Made by a program: the position numbers and the translations under genes. This document shows, piece after piece, positions 35,738 to 44,286 of a stretch of 64,000 nucleotides of DNA; position 1 is the first letter of the stretch; every line of letters begins with the position of its first letter. The DNA is taken from assembly GCF_007860135.1 (NCBI RefSeq), contig NZ_SJPV01000012.1, forward strand, positions 124,001 to 188,000, given 5' to 3'. This DNA comes from Novipirellula artificiosorum. GTDB lineage: Bacteria; Planctomycetota; Planctomycetia; Pirellulales; Pirellulaceae. The notes under the pieces were generated by a model. The model searched no databases. It worked only from the letters and a program-made list of their open reading frames with translations, and was not told the DNA's origin.

Positions 35738-38116
35738 TCATCTGCCGTTCCAAGTGAAACGATCGCCTTTGGCGAGTTCTTGCTCACAGGTCTCCGTTCC
35801 ATATCGAAGTCGTAGACGATTTCCACTGAGTGAACGAATCGTTGCTTCGGTCAACTGGCCATCTTTCCATTGGATGTCCACTTCAAAACCACCGCGTGCA
35901 CGCAAGCCCTCTACCGAACCGGTTGGCCACGCCTTGGGTAAGGCGGGCAGCAGATGGACTTCCCCGTCGTGACTTTGCAGGAGCATTTCTGCGACAGCGG
36001 CTGTACCACCAAAGTTGCCGTCAATTTGGAACGGCGGATGCGTGTCGAAGAGATTGGGCAGAGTCCCCTTCTTCAAGAGGTTCGTCAGTAAGAGATGGGC
36101 ATGGTCGCCGTCCTGAAAACGGGCCCAAAAGTTCACCTTCCAAGCCATACTCCAGCCTGTGCCGAAGTCGCCCCGAGCTAACAGCGATTTTCTTGCCGCC
36201 TCAAACAGTTCCGGGGTCGCATTGCGCGTGATCTGGCGTCCGGGATGCAGCCCAAACAGATGCGAGGTGTGCCGATGCTTGGGATCCTTCTCTCCATAGT
36301 CTTCCACCCATTCCTGCAATCGACCCGTTTTGGGACTGATCTGCATGGGTTGTAGTTGCTCCAATGCTGCTTGGATCTCGCCACAGAACTCTTGGTCAAG
36401 GTCACCCTTAGGAGCCAGCACCTTATTGGCTTCCAGCACATTGACGAAAAGGTCGTGAACGATCTGCAAGTCCATGGTGGCCGCGTACGTGAACACCGAC
36501 TCGGTGCCGTCGGCCATGATGAACGCGTTTTCTGGCGAGTGTGATGGATTGGTGACCAGCTTGCCCGCCGCTGGAGTCCCCTCGGGTGCCTCGACCAAGA
36601 AGTCCAATACGAAGCGGGCTGCACCCTTCATGAGGGGATAGGCGCGCTCAGCCAGGAACTCGCGATCTCCGCTGAACCAATAGTGTTCCATCATGTCGCG
36701 CACCACCCAGGCGGCTCCCACGGGCCAAACGCCGTGAACACCATCCGCCGGAGTGGTGAAGCCGTAAATGTCCGACAGATGATGTAAGACCCAACCACGA
36801 GCTCCGTAGTGAACCTTGGCAGTCGCTTCACCGAAGGGAACCAGGCTTTCCATATAGTCGAAATAGGGAAGGTGACATTCCGAGAGATTGCAGGGCTGGG
36901 CAGGCCAGTAGTTCATCTGCAGGTTGATGTTGGTGTGATAATCGCTGTTCCAAGGGGCGACGTAATGCTGACACCATTTACCCTGAAGATTGGCGGGGAG
37001 TGTTCCAGGCCGCGAACTGCTGATCAGCAAATACCGTCCGTACTGAAAGTAGAGTGTTTCAAATTGAGGGTCGTGGCTGCCCTTTTTCACAGCCTGCAAA
37101 CGTTCGTCCGTTGGCTTCTTAACCGCATCGCTGCTGCCGAGGTCGAGCTTGACCCGATGAAAGAGTGACTGATAGTCGGCCAGGTGTGCGGTACGCAACT
37201 GCGAGTACGACTTCTCGGCCGCAGCCCAGAGGGCCTTTTCGCAGCGAGCTGTGGCATTGCCAGAGAGGTCCTTGGCATTGTTGTAACTGGTGGCTCCAAC
37301 CAAAAGCAGTGTGACTTCATCGGCCTTCTCAATGATCAGCGTGCCGTCCTTGGTCGTAACACTTCCGCCACGGACCCTGGGCAAGAGCTGGGCCTCGTAT
37401 TGAACTCCGGTGAGTTGACCTCGCAGGATCAGCCGATCGCGTGAATCGACCAACGTGGTGGCATCATCACGTTGCAAGCCGGCGGTAAAGCTGATCTGTC
37501 CCGGCCCGTCGGCCGCCAGCTGAATCACGATGGCTTGATCTGGGGCCGAGACAAAGACCTCGCGAGTGTGCTCGACTCCATCAACGGTAAATTGCACTCG
37601 ACTGATAGCCGTGGTCAGATCCAGATCGCGACGATAACCGGAGACGGTATCGGCAGCAGGAAAGTCAAGAAAGAGGTCACCGAGAGTCTGATAGGACTTG
37701 ATCCGATAGGGACTTCCCATCATCTTCTGCTTGGCGATGCGGTTGGCATCGCCATTCTTTCCCTCAAACAGCAACCGCTGAACCTCGGGCAAGGCTGCCA
37801 AGGCCTCGGGATTGTTGGTGTCGCCAGGAGCACCCTCCCAGACCGTTTCTTCGTTGAACTGGATTCGTTCATGGTCGATGCCACCGAACACCATCGCGGC
37901 CAAACGACCGTTGCCCACGGGCAGCGCTTCGGTCTCCCACTTGGTGGCAGGCTTGCGGTACCAAAGCGTCAAGGGTTCGGAGGGAGCCGGAGCATCCTCG
38001 GTAAAGGTGAAGTCAGCTTGGGGATTATTGTCTTCATTCGGCGGAGGCGTCTTGGCCTGCGTGTTGGTGGCAGCAAGCAACACAGCGGCCAAAATCACGG
38101 GTCGTAGGTTCATCAT
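35738..38116 (-). CDS. GH95 alpha-L-fucosidase/galactosidase-family enzyme, second copy
   Basis: A 792-residue GH95 protein with signal peptide (LRPVILAAVLLAATNTQA). It has TEALPVGNGRLAAMVFGG, IQFNEETVWEGAPG, TNINLQMNYWPAQPCNLSE with the active-site Asn region, NPSHSPENAFI with the likely acid Glu, and FQIDGNFGGTAAVAEMLL. Compared with the GH95 at 13348-15750, most of the protein is only moderately similar, but about 80 C-terminal residues are roughly 80% identical. Tandem ATGs at 38116 and 38113 are the likely start; a GTG at 38161 is less likely. First gene of the left-running GH95-GH97-PhoD group, preceded by a MITE-like element. Confidence 0.92.
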   Translation of the reverse strand: MMNLRPVILAAVLLAATNTQAKTPPPNEDNNPQADFTFTEDAPAPSEPLTLWYRKPATKWETEALPVGNGRLAAMVFGGIDHERIQFNEETVWEGAPGDTNNPEALAALPEVQRLLFEGKNGDANRIAKQKMMGSPYRIKSYQTLGDLFLDFPAADTVSGYRRDLDLTTAISRVQFTVDGVEHTREVFVSAPDQAIVIQLAADGPGQISFTAGLQRDDATTLVDSRDRLILRGQLTGVQYEAQLLPRVRGGSVTTKDGTLIIEKADEVTLLLVGATSYNNAKDLSGNATARCEKALWAAAEKSYSQLRTAHLADYQSLFHRVKLDLGSSDAVKKPTDERLQAVKKGSHDPQFETLYFQYGRYLLISSSRPGTLPANLQGKWCQHYVAPWNSDYHTNINLQMNYWPAQPCNLSECHLPYFDYMESLVPFGEATAKVHYGARGWVLHHLSDIYGFTTPADGVHGVWPVGAAWVVRDMMEHYWFSGDREFLAERAYPLMKGAARFVLDFLVEAPEGTPAAGKLVTNPSHSPENAFIMADGTESVFTYAATMDLQIVHDLFVNVLEANKVLAPKGDLDQEFCGEIQAALEQLQPMQISPKTGRLQEWVEDYGEKDPKHRHTSHLFGLHPGRQITRNATPELFEAARKSLLARGDFGTGWSMAWKVNFWARFQDGDHAHLLLTNLLKKGTLPNLFDTHPPFQIDGNFGGTAAVAEMLLQSHDGEVHLLPALPKAWPTGSVEGLRARGGFEVDIQWKDGQLTEATIRSLSGNRLRLRYGTETCEQELAKGDRFTWNGR

Positions 38117-38168
38117 GGTTCGTCCATATTTGCTGTTTGCGTACAAATGGAACAGCGACACGTTGTAT

Positions 38169-38316
38169 CTAGCTCGACAACGCCACCTTGTGGGCGACTT
38201 ACCGTAATTTTCTGAATCAATCTCGGACTGAGCGGCAAGGCGTTAGCCGCCGGTATTTCATAGTCCGAACCGGCGGCTAGCGCCTTGCCGCTCCTATGGT
38301 GGCGCTGCCCAGCTAG
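38169..38316. mobile_element. MITE-like element with CTAGCTSG ends
   Basis: A 148-bp non-coding element opening CTAGCTCGACAACGCCACC and closing with the near-inverse GGTGGCGCTGCCCAGCTAG. Its core is a long hairpin, GAGCGGCAAGGCG...CGCCTTGCCGCTC, with inner arms TAGCCGCCGG and CCGGCGGCTA. It lies upstream of the second GH95 gene. Confidence 0.82.
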
Positions 38317-38571
38317 GTTTGGCGGTCTTACGAGGATTTCTCACCGTTCGGTTTGACTTAGCCTGGGGCGATGCCAACCGATCGGTCTCTATCATAGCGT
38401 CGTTTGTGATGGTCTGTGGCAGCGACGGCATTTTGGGTTTGCAGATAGGCAAGAACCTCAGAAATAGACAAGGTTCACGGCGAACCTCCTTATCATCGGC
38501 AAGACGGACTCGATCAACACTCGTCGTGTTACCCCGTGCCACGACCGTGCAACCCCTACCATGCGTAGGCA

Positions 38572-39546
38572 TTGGGGAGTCGACGTCGAAAACAAGACGA
38601 CGTTCGGATGCTCATCGAGCCAATCTACGCACCTGATGGAGCGATCATCTTCTGTTTGAGTCGCTGTCATCGCTTTGTGCCCTGCTGGAAAACCCAAGTT
38701 GCCACACTCTACCGCTGCAATGCGGATGGCACCGGCATACGCATGCTGTCTAACAATGCAGAACAGGAAAACACGCCATGGATGCTGCCCGACGGTCGCG
38801 TACTCTACATGCGATGGGAATACGTTGACCGCAATCAACTGCTCTACCATCACCTCTGGACGATCAACCCCGACGGGACATCCGTGATGGTGTATTTTGG
38901 CAATCAGTATCCAGGCTATGTGATGATCGATGCCAAGCCAATTCCGAACACGAACAAGATCGTGGCGTCCTTTTCACCTGGACATGGCATCCCCGAACAC
39001 ATGGGGTTTGTCACGATTGTCGATCCCAATGGCGGTCCTGACGACATGCAGATGACTCGCCGAATTAGCTCGAAAAGCTACCGCGATCCGTACCCGCTCA
39101 GCGAAGACCTGTTCCTCGTTGCAAATACGAAAGGAATCCATTTCTTGAATGGGCAAGGCGAGACGGAATCGATCTTTGAGCCGAAACAGACAGATGCCCG
39201 TTGGCAGTGCCACGAACCTCGCCCGTTGCGTGCACGCGTGCGAGAGGCGAACACTGCAAGCCATTATGAACCAGCATCCGCGACCGGACGCCTGTTCCTG
39301 GCGGATGTCTATCAAGGCCGCAATATGGAAGGCATCCAAAGAGGGGAGATCGAGAAACTGCTGATACTCGAACAACTTCCCAAACCCGCCAACTTTTCTG
39401 GCGGATCGGAGCCCTTAACGATCGGTGGCACGTTCACATTGCATCGGGTACTCGGTACCGTCCCGGCGGACGATGCGCCGATCGATTCCTACGCGACCGA
39501 TCAGGCTTACTGGGAAACGTCCCAGTTTTCGCGTTTGCCGAAATGA
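38572..39546 (+). pseudogene. orphan fragment of a hydrazine-synthase-alpha-like protein
   Basis: About 320 codons match the middle beta-propeller region of the HzsA-like proteins common in planctomycetes: EPIYAPDGAIIFCLSRC, NTPWMLPDGRVLYMRWEYVD, YHHLWTINPDG, MVYFGNQYPGYVMIDAKPIP, SPGHGIPEHMGFVTIVDP and GRNMEGIQRGEIEKLLILEQ. The N-terminal propeller start and the C-terminal haem region with CVGCHE are missing. The frame has no convincing start (first codon TTG) and ends just after VLGTVPADD in sequence unlike the family, ten bases before a dispersed repeat. I read it as a gene remnant truncated at both ends, although the internal frame is intact. Confidence 0.7.
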
Positions 39547-39554
39547 ACGGACTT

Positions 39555-39604
39555 CGGAGAGATGCCTCGAAAACCTCCTGCGCACGCTTCCGCCGGATGA
39601 GCCA
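39555..39604 (+). repeat. dispersed repeat, partial copy A
   Basis: Fifty bases, CGGAGAGATGCCTC then the arm CCTCCTGCGCACGCTTCCGC and GGATGAGCC, differing by one base over 48 from the inverted copy at 47203-47414. It begins ten bases after the stop of the HzsA-like fragment. Confidence 0.8.
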
Positions 39605-39826
39605 AATTCATTGCTGACGGTCCGCTAGCGTGTTTTTGTAAATGATGTGGGAGCTAATCGGAAAAAGAGTGGCAGAAAGCGATCACGCCTGCATTTTCCC
39701 GCCAGCATTTCCTAGCAAGTCAACTTGGATGGAAAGCGTCCGCAGCAAGACGACCGAAATCGGTGTAAGATTGGTCGTTTGCCGTGTGCACAATCCCTTC
39801 CCCCTATCCTGTAAGCGAGCCTGCCG

Positions 39827-40513
39827 ATGAAGACCACACTGACGTTCCTTTTTTGCCTTGCCCTTTCCTGTGCCGCAACCCTCGTCTGCAATGCAGCCGA
39901 CGATGGCTGGAAGCCCTTGTTTGATGGCAAGTCCATCGACGATTGGACCGTCCGTGGAGGAACCGCGCAGTATCGAGTCGAAGACTCCGCGATTGTGGGG
40001 ACGACCGTTGAGGGCAGTGCCAATACGTTTCTATGCAAAGGCCCTTATTCGGACTTCGAGCTGGAATTAGACGTGAAGTGTGATCCGGAACTTAATTCGG
40101 GAATCCAGATTCGTTCCCACGTTTACGAAAAAGACACGCCCCAGGCTTCGAAGCCCAAGAACATCCGCAAAGCGGGTGTCGTCTACGGTTATCAATGTGA
40201 AATCGCGAAAGCAGCGGGTGGTGTCGCCGGCAACTTTTGGGACGAAGCGCGCTGGACTCGTTGGCACGATGATTTCACAAATAAGCCCCAGGCACAAACG
40301 GCGCTAAAGGACGGCGAGTGGAACCATTATCGCATCGTTGCAGAAGGCAACCGCATTCGATCGTGGGTGAACGGAGTGCCCTGTGCCGACTTTACCGATG
40401 ACATGGACAGCAGCGGTTTCATCGGCCTGCAAGTTCATGGCATCAAGAAAGGCGCGGGGCCCTACGAAGTTCGTTGGAAGAACGTGCGGATCAAAGAACT
40501 TGGCGAAAAGTAG
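39827..40513 (+). CDS. DUF1080 (3-keto-disaccharide hydrolase-like) secreted protein
   Basis: A 228-residue exported protein with signal peptide MKTTLTFLFCLALSCAATLV and a single DUF1080 concanavalin-like beta-sandwich. Landmarks are GWKPLFDGKSIDDWTVRGG, CKGPYSDFELELDVKCD, ELNSGIQIRSHVY, GEWNHYRIVAEGNRIRSWVN and FIGLQVHG near the end, all usual for the family. Some relatives hydrolyse 3-keto-glycosides; many planctomycete copies are uncharacterised. It stands alone on the plus strand with repeats on both sides and no link to neighbours. Confidence 0.88.
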   Translation: MKTTLTFLFCLALSCAATLVCNAADDGWKPLFDGKSIDDWTVRGGTAQYRVEDSAIVGTTVEGSANTFLCKGPYSDFELELDVKCDPELNSGIQIRSHVYEKDTPQASKPKNIRKAGVVYGYQCEIAKAAGGVAGNFWDEARWTRWHDDFTNKPQAQTALKDGEWNHYRIVAEGNRIRSWVNGVPCADFTDDMDSSGFIGLQVHGIKKGAGPYEVRWKNVRIKELGEK

Positions 40514-40540
40514 TCGACGAGGGACGTCAATTTTACTAAT

Positions 40541-40594
40541 GATGCCAACGGCATCGAAGAGGGTAGCCCCGGGTCGCTGAAAGCGGACCCGGGG
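40541..40594. repeat. tandem small hairpins downstream of DUF1080 gene
   Basis: Two hairpins, GATGCC-AAC-GGCATC at 40541-40555 and CCCCGGGT...ACCCGGGG at 40567-40594, are followed by a second copy of AAGCGGACCCGGGG. This resembles REP sequence and may end the DUF1080 transcript. Confidence 0.6.
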
Positions 40595-40635
40595 AAAAAG
40601 CGGACCCGGGGAATACGCCACCGCGTTCAGACAGC

Positions 40636-40850
40636 GTCCCCGACGGACCGTCGTCCGCCGGGAATCGGCTGCACCCTTGGCGCACCGTCGGCCGGGATAT
40701 CCCTTGTCAAGTTGCACCTCTGCAAAGCTCGACTCCGTTTGCTATCGGCAACCGCACGATACCAAAACTTAGTGAGCTCCTGCCTGCAATGATTGGACAC
40801 CGGAGCATTGCCCTGGAAAACCTCCAGCGCACGCTTCCGCCTGATGAGCA
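40636..40850 (+). repeat. dispersed repeat, full copy B (215 bp)
   Basis: From GTCCCCGACGG to CCTGATGAGCA this aligns along its whole length with the reverse complement of 47203-47414, at about 85% identity by eye, including GGGATATCCCTTGTCAAGTT. It is non-coding and sits between the DUF1080 gene and the pnp terminator. Confidence 0.82.
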
Positions 40851-40851
40851 C

Positions 40852-40885
40852 AAAAAAGGACGGGCACACATGCACCCGTCCTTTT
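40852..40885 (-). terminator. rho-independent terminator of pnp
   Basis: Stem AAAAGGACGGG paired with CCCGTCCTTTT around a ten-base loop, followed on the minus strand by a run of six T. It lies 27 bases after the pnp stop. The A-rich opposite flank could make it bidirectional. Confidence 0.8.
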
Positions 40886-40911
40886 CTTAGGAATCACTCT
40901 CCAATTGGCAG

Positions 40912-43200
40912 TTAGTCGCGATAGCGGCCACCGCCGCCTCCGCCACTGGGTCGACCGCCACCGCCACCACTGCGGCCTCGGCCTCCACCACCTCCGCCAC
41001 CGCCTCGACGACGTCGGGGTCGATCTTCGCCGTCACCGCCATCACGGTCACCGCGGTCGTCCTCTTCGCCTTCCACTGCGGCTGCCATTTCGTCTTCTTC
41101 GCCCAACTCTTCCAAGGCTCGACGACGGCTCAATTTGACGCGGTCGTGCTCATCGACGTCGATCACCAACACCTTCATCGGATCGCCGACGGCGACCACC
41201 TTGTCAATGCTGCTGATGTAGCCGCTGCTCAATTCGCTGATGTGGCAAAGCCCATCGCGGCCCGGCAAGATCTCGACGAAGGCACCAAAGTCCTTGATGC
41301 TGCTGACGATGCCGTCATAGATCTTTCCGATCTGGACCGTTGCCGTGCAGGCTTCGACTTGCCGCATGGCTTCCGCGGCCGATTCCTTGTTCGTGCTGGC
41401 AACCAACACGGTTCCGTCGTCATCGACTTCGATGACACAACCAGTTGTTTCTTGGATCCCACGAATGTTCTTTCCGCCCGGTCCGATCAACGCGCCGATC
41501 TTATCGGGAGCGATCTTCGTTCGCAGCAATCGCGGCGCGGTCGATGCCGTTTCGCGACGCGGTCGCTGGATGGTCGTCAACATCTTACGGAGAATCTCGA
41601 TACGAGCTTCACGCGACTGCTTCAGCGTTGCTCGAATCACTTCGTCGCTGATTCCAGTGACCTTCAAGTCGAGTTGAATGCCGGTGATCCCATTCTGCGT
41701 TCCCGCAATCTTGAAGTCCATGTCACCGAAGTGATCTTCGGTGCCAAGAATATCGGTCAACAACGTGAAGTGGTCCGAGTTGGGATCTTGGACCAAGCCG
41801 ACCGAAATACCGGCGACCGGGTTGCTGATTGGAACGCCTGCGGCCATCAAGCCGAGCGTCGCACCACAAACCGAAGCCATGGAGCTACTTCCGTTGGATT
41901 CCAAAATGTCACTGATCACTCGGATCGTGTAAGGGAAATCCTCTGCGGCAGGCAACACCGGGGCAACGCTTCGCTCGGCCAAACAGCCATGTCCGATTTC
42001 ACGACGTCCTGGGCCACGAATCGGGCGACATTCGCCGACCGAGAACGAGGGGAAGTTGTAATCGAGCATGAACTTCTTGCTGTACTCTTCCTGTAATCCA
42101 TCCACACGTTGTTCGTCGCGAGCGGTCCCCAGCGTGACGGTGATCAACGCTTGGGTTTCGCCACGTTGGAACAAGGCGGATCCGTGAACTCGTGGCAGCA
42201 GATCGGTTTCGCAGTAGATCGACCGCAAACTTTTTCCATCGCGTCCATCCGGACGTGTGCCGGCGAGAATCAAGTCGCGGACGACCTTTTCTTCGAGGTC
42301 GTGCCAGACCGACTTGAAGCGATTTCCATCGATCGCTCCGTCGGCTTTCGGATCCGGAATCACGTCGCTCATGGCACGATCGCGGAGAGCCTTGACGGCA
42401 TCGGTGCGATTCTGCTTGCCCGAGGTCTGCTGGGCGTCGCGGAATTGGTCGTAGTAAGCGTCATTCAAACGCTGGAACAACCCATCGTCCTCGGGTGCGA
42501 CGTAGTCGATTTTCTGAGGCTGAACCTTCTGGTACAGCTCGTCCTGCAGTTCAATGATTTCTCGGATCGTTGCATGAGCGAAATGGATCGCTTCGATCAT
42601 CTCGTCTTCGGCCATCTCGTTGGCGAAGCCTTCGATCATCGCGACCTTGTCTCGCGAACCACTGACAATCATGTCCAGTTCGCTTTCTTCGAGATCATCG
42701 AAGGTTGGGAAAGCGATCAGCTTCCCGTCCACCTTGCCGACTCGCACCGACGCGACCGGACCCTGAAACGGCAGCGGGCTGATGTGCAACGCCACACCGG
42801 CACCGTTCATCGCCAAAATGTCGCCATCGTTTTGCATGTCGCTCGCCATAACGAACGCTTGCACCTGAACTTCGTCCTTGTACCCGGCTGGGAACAACGG
42901 GCGAATCGGTCGGTCCATCAAACGGGCACTCAACGTTTCCTTGGTACTTGGGCGTCCCTCTCGTTTGAGGAACCCACCAGGGAACTTTCCTGCCGCAGCC
43001 AAACGCTCGCGGTAATCACACATCAGCGGGAAAAAATCAAGTCCCGGCCGCGGGTCACTCGACGCTGCGGCAACCAACACGGTCGTCTCGCCATACTGAA
43101 CAATCACCGAACCGGCAGCTTGCTTGGCCAACTGGCCCGTTTCGAACGACAACACGCTGTGTCCGATTTGCTTTTCAACTCGTACTTTATTCACAGTCAC
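40912..43200 (-). CDS. pnp: polyribonucleotide nucleotidyltransferase (PNPase)
   Basis: A 762-residue phosphorolytic 3'-5' exoribonuclease, expected to form a trimer and take part in mRNA decay. Two RNase PH domains flank a helical linker; SFSVGECRPIRGPGRREIGH belongs to the second active site. Then come a KH domain (KIGALIGPGGKNIRGIQETT), an S1 domain (IGKIYDGIVSSIKDFGAFVE) and a tail of about 55 residues rich in Asp/Gly and then Arg/Gly. GTG 43200 is chosen because GGAAGG lies eight bases upstream; the open frame to 43365 has non-conserved sequence. It follows rpsO, the classic arrangement, and a terminator ends the unit. Confidence 0.96.
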   Translation of the reverse strand: MTVNKVRVEKQIGHSVLSFETGQLAKQAAGSVIVQYGETTVLVAAASSDPRPGLDFFPLMCDYRERLAAAGKFPGGFLKREGRPSTKETLSARLMDRPIRPLFPAGYKDEVQVQAFVMASDMQNDGDILAMNGAGVALHISPLPFQGPVASVRVGKVDGKLIAFPTFDDLEESELDMIVSGSRDKVAMIEGFANEMAEDEMIEAIHFAHATIREIIELQDELYQKVQPQKIDYVAPEDDGLFQRLNDAYYDQFRDAQQTSGKQNRTDAVKALRDRAMSDVIPDPKADGAIDGNRFKSVWHDLEEKVVRDLILAGTRPDGRDGKSLRSIYCETDLLPRVHGSALFQRGETQALITVTLGTARDEQRVDGLQEEYSKKFMLDYNFPSFSVGECRPIRGPGRREIGHGCLAERSVAPVLPAAEDFPYTIRVISDILESNGSSSMASVCGATLGLMAAGVPISNPVAGISVGLVQDPNSDHFTLLTDILGTEDHFGDMDFKIAGTQNGITGIQLDLKVTGISDEVIRATLKQSREARIEILRKMLTTIQRPRRETASTAPRLLRTKIAPDKIGALIGPGGKNIRGIQETTGCVIEVDDDGTVLVASTNKESAAEAMRQVEACTATVQIGKIYDGIVSSIKDFGAFVEILPGRDGLCHISELSSGYISSIDKVVAVGDPMKVLVIDVDEHDRVKLSRRRALEELGEEDEMAAAVEGEEDDRGDRDGGDGEDRPRRRRGGGGGGGGRGRSGGGGGRPSGGGGGGRYRD

Positions 43201-43531
43201 TTTGGAAACCTTCCTTCCACCTACTACAATTTCATTAACATTACAAAAGAATTCACGCGATTGATCCCCTCCAGCGTGGATGCTTGGGGGCAGCGCATGA
43301 GACAAACAAGCGAAGCGGGTCGCCGATTCGAAAAAAGAGCGAAAGGGACACCCGAGGCGTGGCACACAGCCGTGGTATGGCCTCTGGCAGAAACCCGATC
43401 GAAATCAGCGCACGGCAAACCGCCGCCATTAACCGCATGGAATGCAACAGAGAGAAGATGCTTTGGCCCGCCGCTCTCGGCGAGCCGAGCTGTTTGCCAA
43501 CAATCGCACCGATGCGGTGTCTACGTTTGGG
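43201..43531 (-). other. rpsO-pnp intergenic leader
   Basis: This 331-base stretch between rpsO and pnp has no supported gene. It contains a bulged stem near 43477-43496 (GCTCTCGG against CCGAGC). In many bacteria the pnp leader is a cleavage and autoregulation site for RNase III and PNPase. That role is an inference from position here. Confidence 0.5.
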
Positions 43532-43801
43532 CTATTTACGGATGCCCAACTTACCGATGATATCGAGATATCGCTGCGGGTCCTCACTCCGCACATAATC
43601 CAGCAACCGTCGGCGGCGGCTTACTAAGCCCAACAGCCCACGTCGCGAAGCATAATCTTTGCGGTGAGTCCGCATGTGTTCCGTAAGACCGTTGATGCGT
43701 TCGGTTAAAATCGCAATCTGAACTTCGGGGCTGCCGGTGTCGCCGGAAGCCTTCGCGTGTTCGCCAATGACTGCGGTCTTACGCTCTTTCGAGATCGTCA
43801 T
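43532..43801 (-). CDS. rpsO: 30S ribosomal protein S15
   Basis: An 89-residue S15 of standard length: MTISKERKTAVIGEHAKASG, DTGSPEVQIAILTERINGLT, EHMRTHRKDYASRRGLLGLV, SRRRRLLDYV and a C-terminal YLDIIGKLGIRK. It binds the 16S rRNA central domain and is an early assembly protein. ATG 43801 matches the family start; the open frame back to 43870 is spurious. It is followed by pnp on the same strand, as in many bacteria. Confidence 0.97.
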   Translation of the reverse strand: MTISKERKTAVIGEHAKASGDTGSPEVQIAILTERINGLTEHMRTHRKDYASRRGLLGLVSRRRRLLDYVRSEDPQRYLDIIGKLGIRK

Positions 43802-44286
43802 TCTTGTTCTTTTCGTTTCTATTACGTCAAGTTTCTTTGATTCAGACTTCGTTTCGCCGTCTTCAACCAATTGGATCGTTTTCTACTCCAGTCGGGTAGT
43901 TTACCGGCAGCTGGCAATCACGCAACGGCAAATGGCCCCCCAAAGTGGTTTCACCGGCCGAAAATCCACGACGGTGGATGAACCTGCTCCCCGCTGGCAA
44001 CGTCTTGGATCGGAGTGCCGCAGCCCACAACCGTTCCGCAGGCCGCAACCCCGAACCCTGCCCCCCCCCGACTCCGAACGTTTCGGGCTGTGGGTTCCCG
44101 ACCCGCGGCATTTCTGTCACCTGCGGATCGATGGCTTGCAGCGCTGACGATGCCAACGATTCTGGTGGCGCGACCCGCCCTTCCGCAAGGGGCATCATTC
44201 CTCCAGGCGTTGACAGTTCGGCGTCCACAGTTGACAGTGTCAGCCTTACAAATACTGGTTTCTTCCACCCGGTTTCTCACACGCTC
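43802..44286. other. divergent control region between rpsO and leuC
   Basis: A 485-base region with no supported gene. A plus-strand frame in phase with leuC stays open through most of it, but its Pro/Ser/Gly-rich product does not resemble LeuC. A run of nine C lies at 44061-44069. Promoters of rpsO and leuC must be here, but I could not assign boxes with confidence. Confidence 0.5.

Noticed and set aside
40930..41080. Low-complexity GGGGG-type run as a possible tandem repeat or assembly artefact
   Set aside because: It is read in frame as the Gly/Arg tail of PNPase, with mixed codons rather than a simple repeat.
43201..43365. N-terminal extension of PNPase
   Set aside because: The family starts near VTVNKVRVEKQIG and a strong ribosome site precedes GTG 43200.
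42109..43560. 483-codon plus-strand frame opposite pnp
   Set aside because: Antisense shadow of PNPase; no recognisable domain.
43945..44286. N-terminal extension of leuC
   Set aside because: The 114 upstream codons are open but Pro/Ser-rich and unlike LeuC. The conserved start is at 44287.
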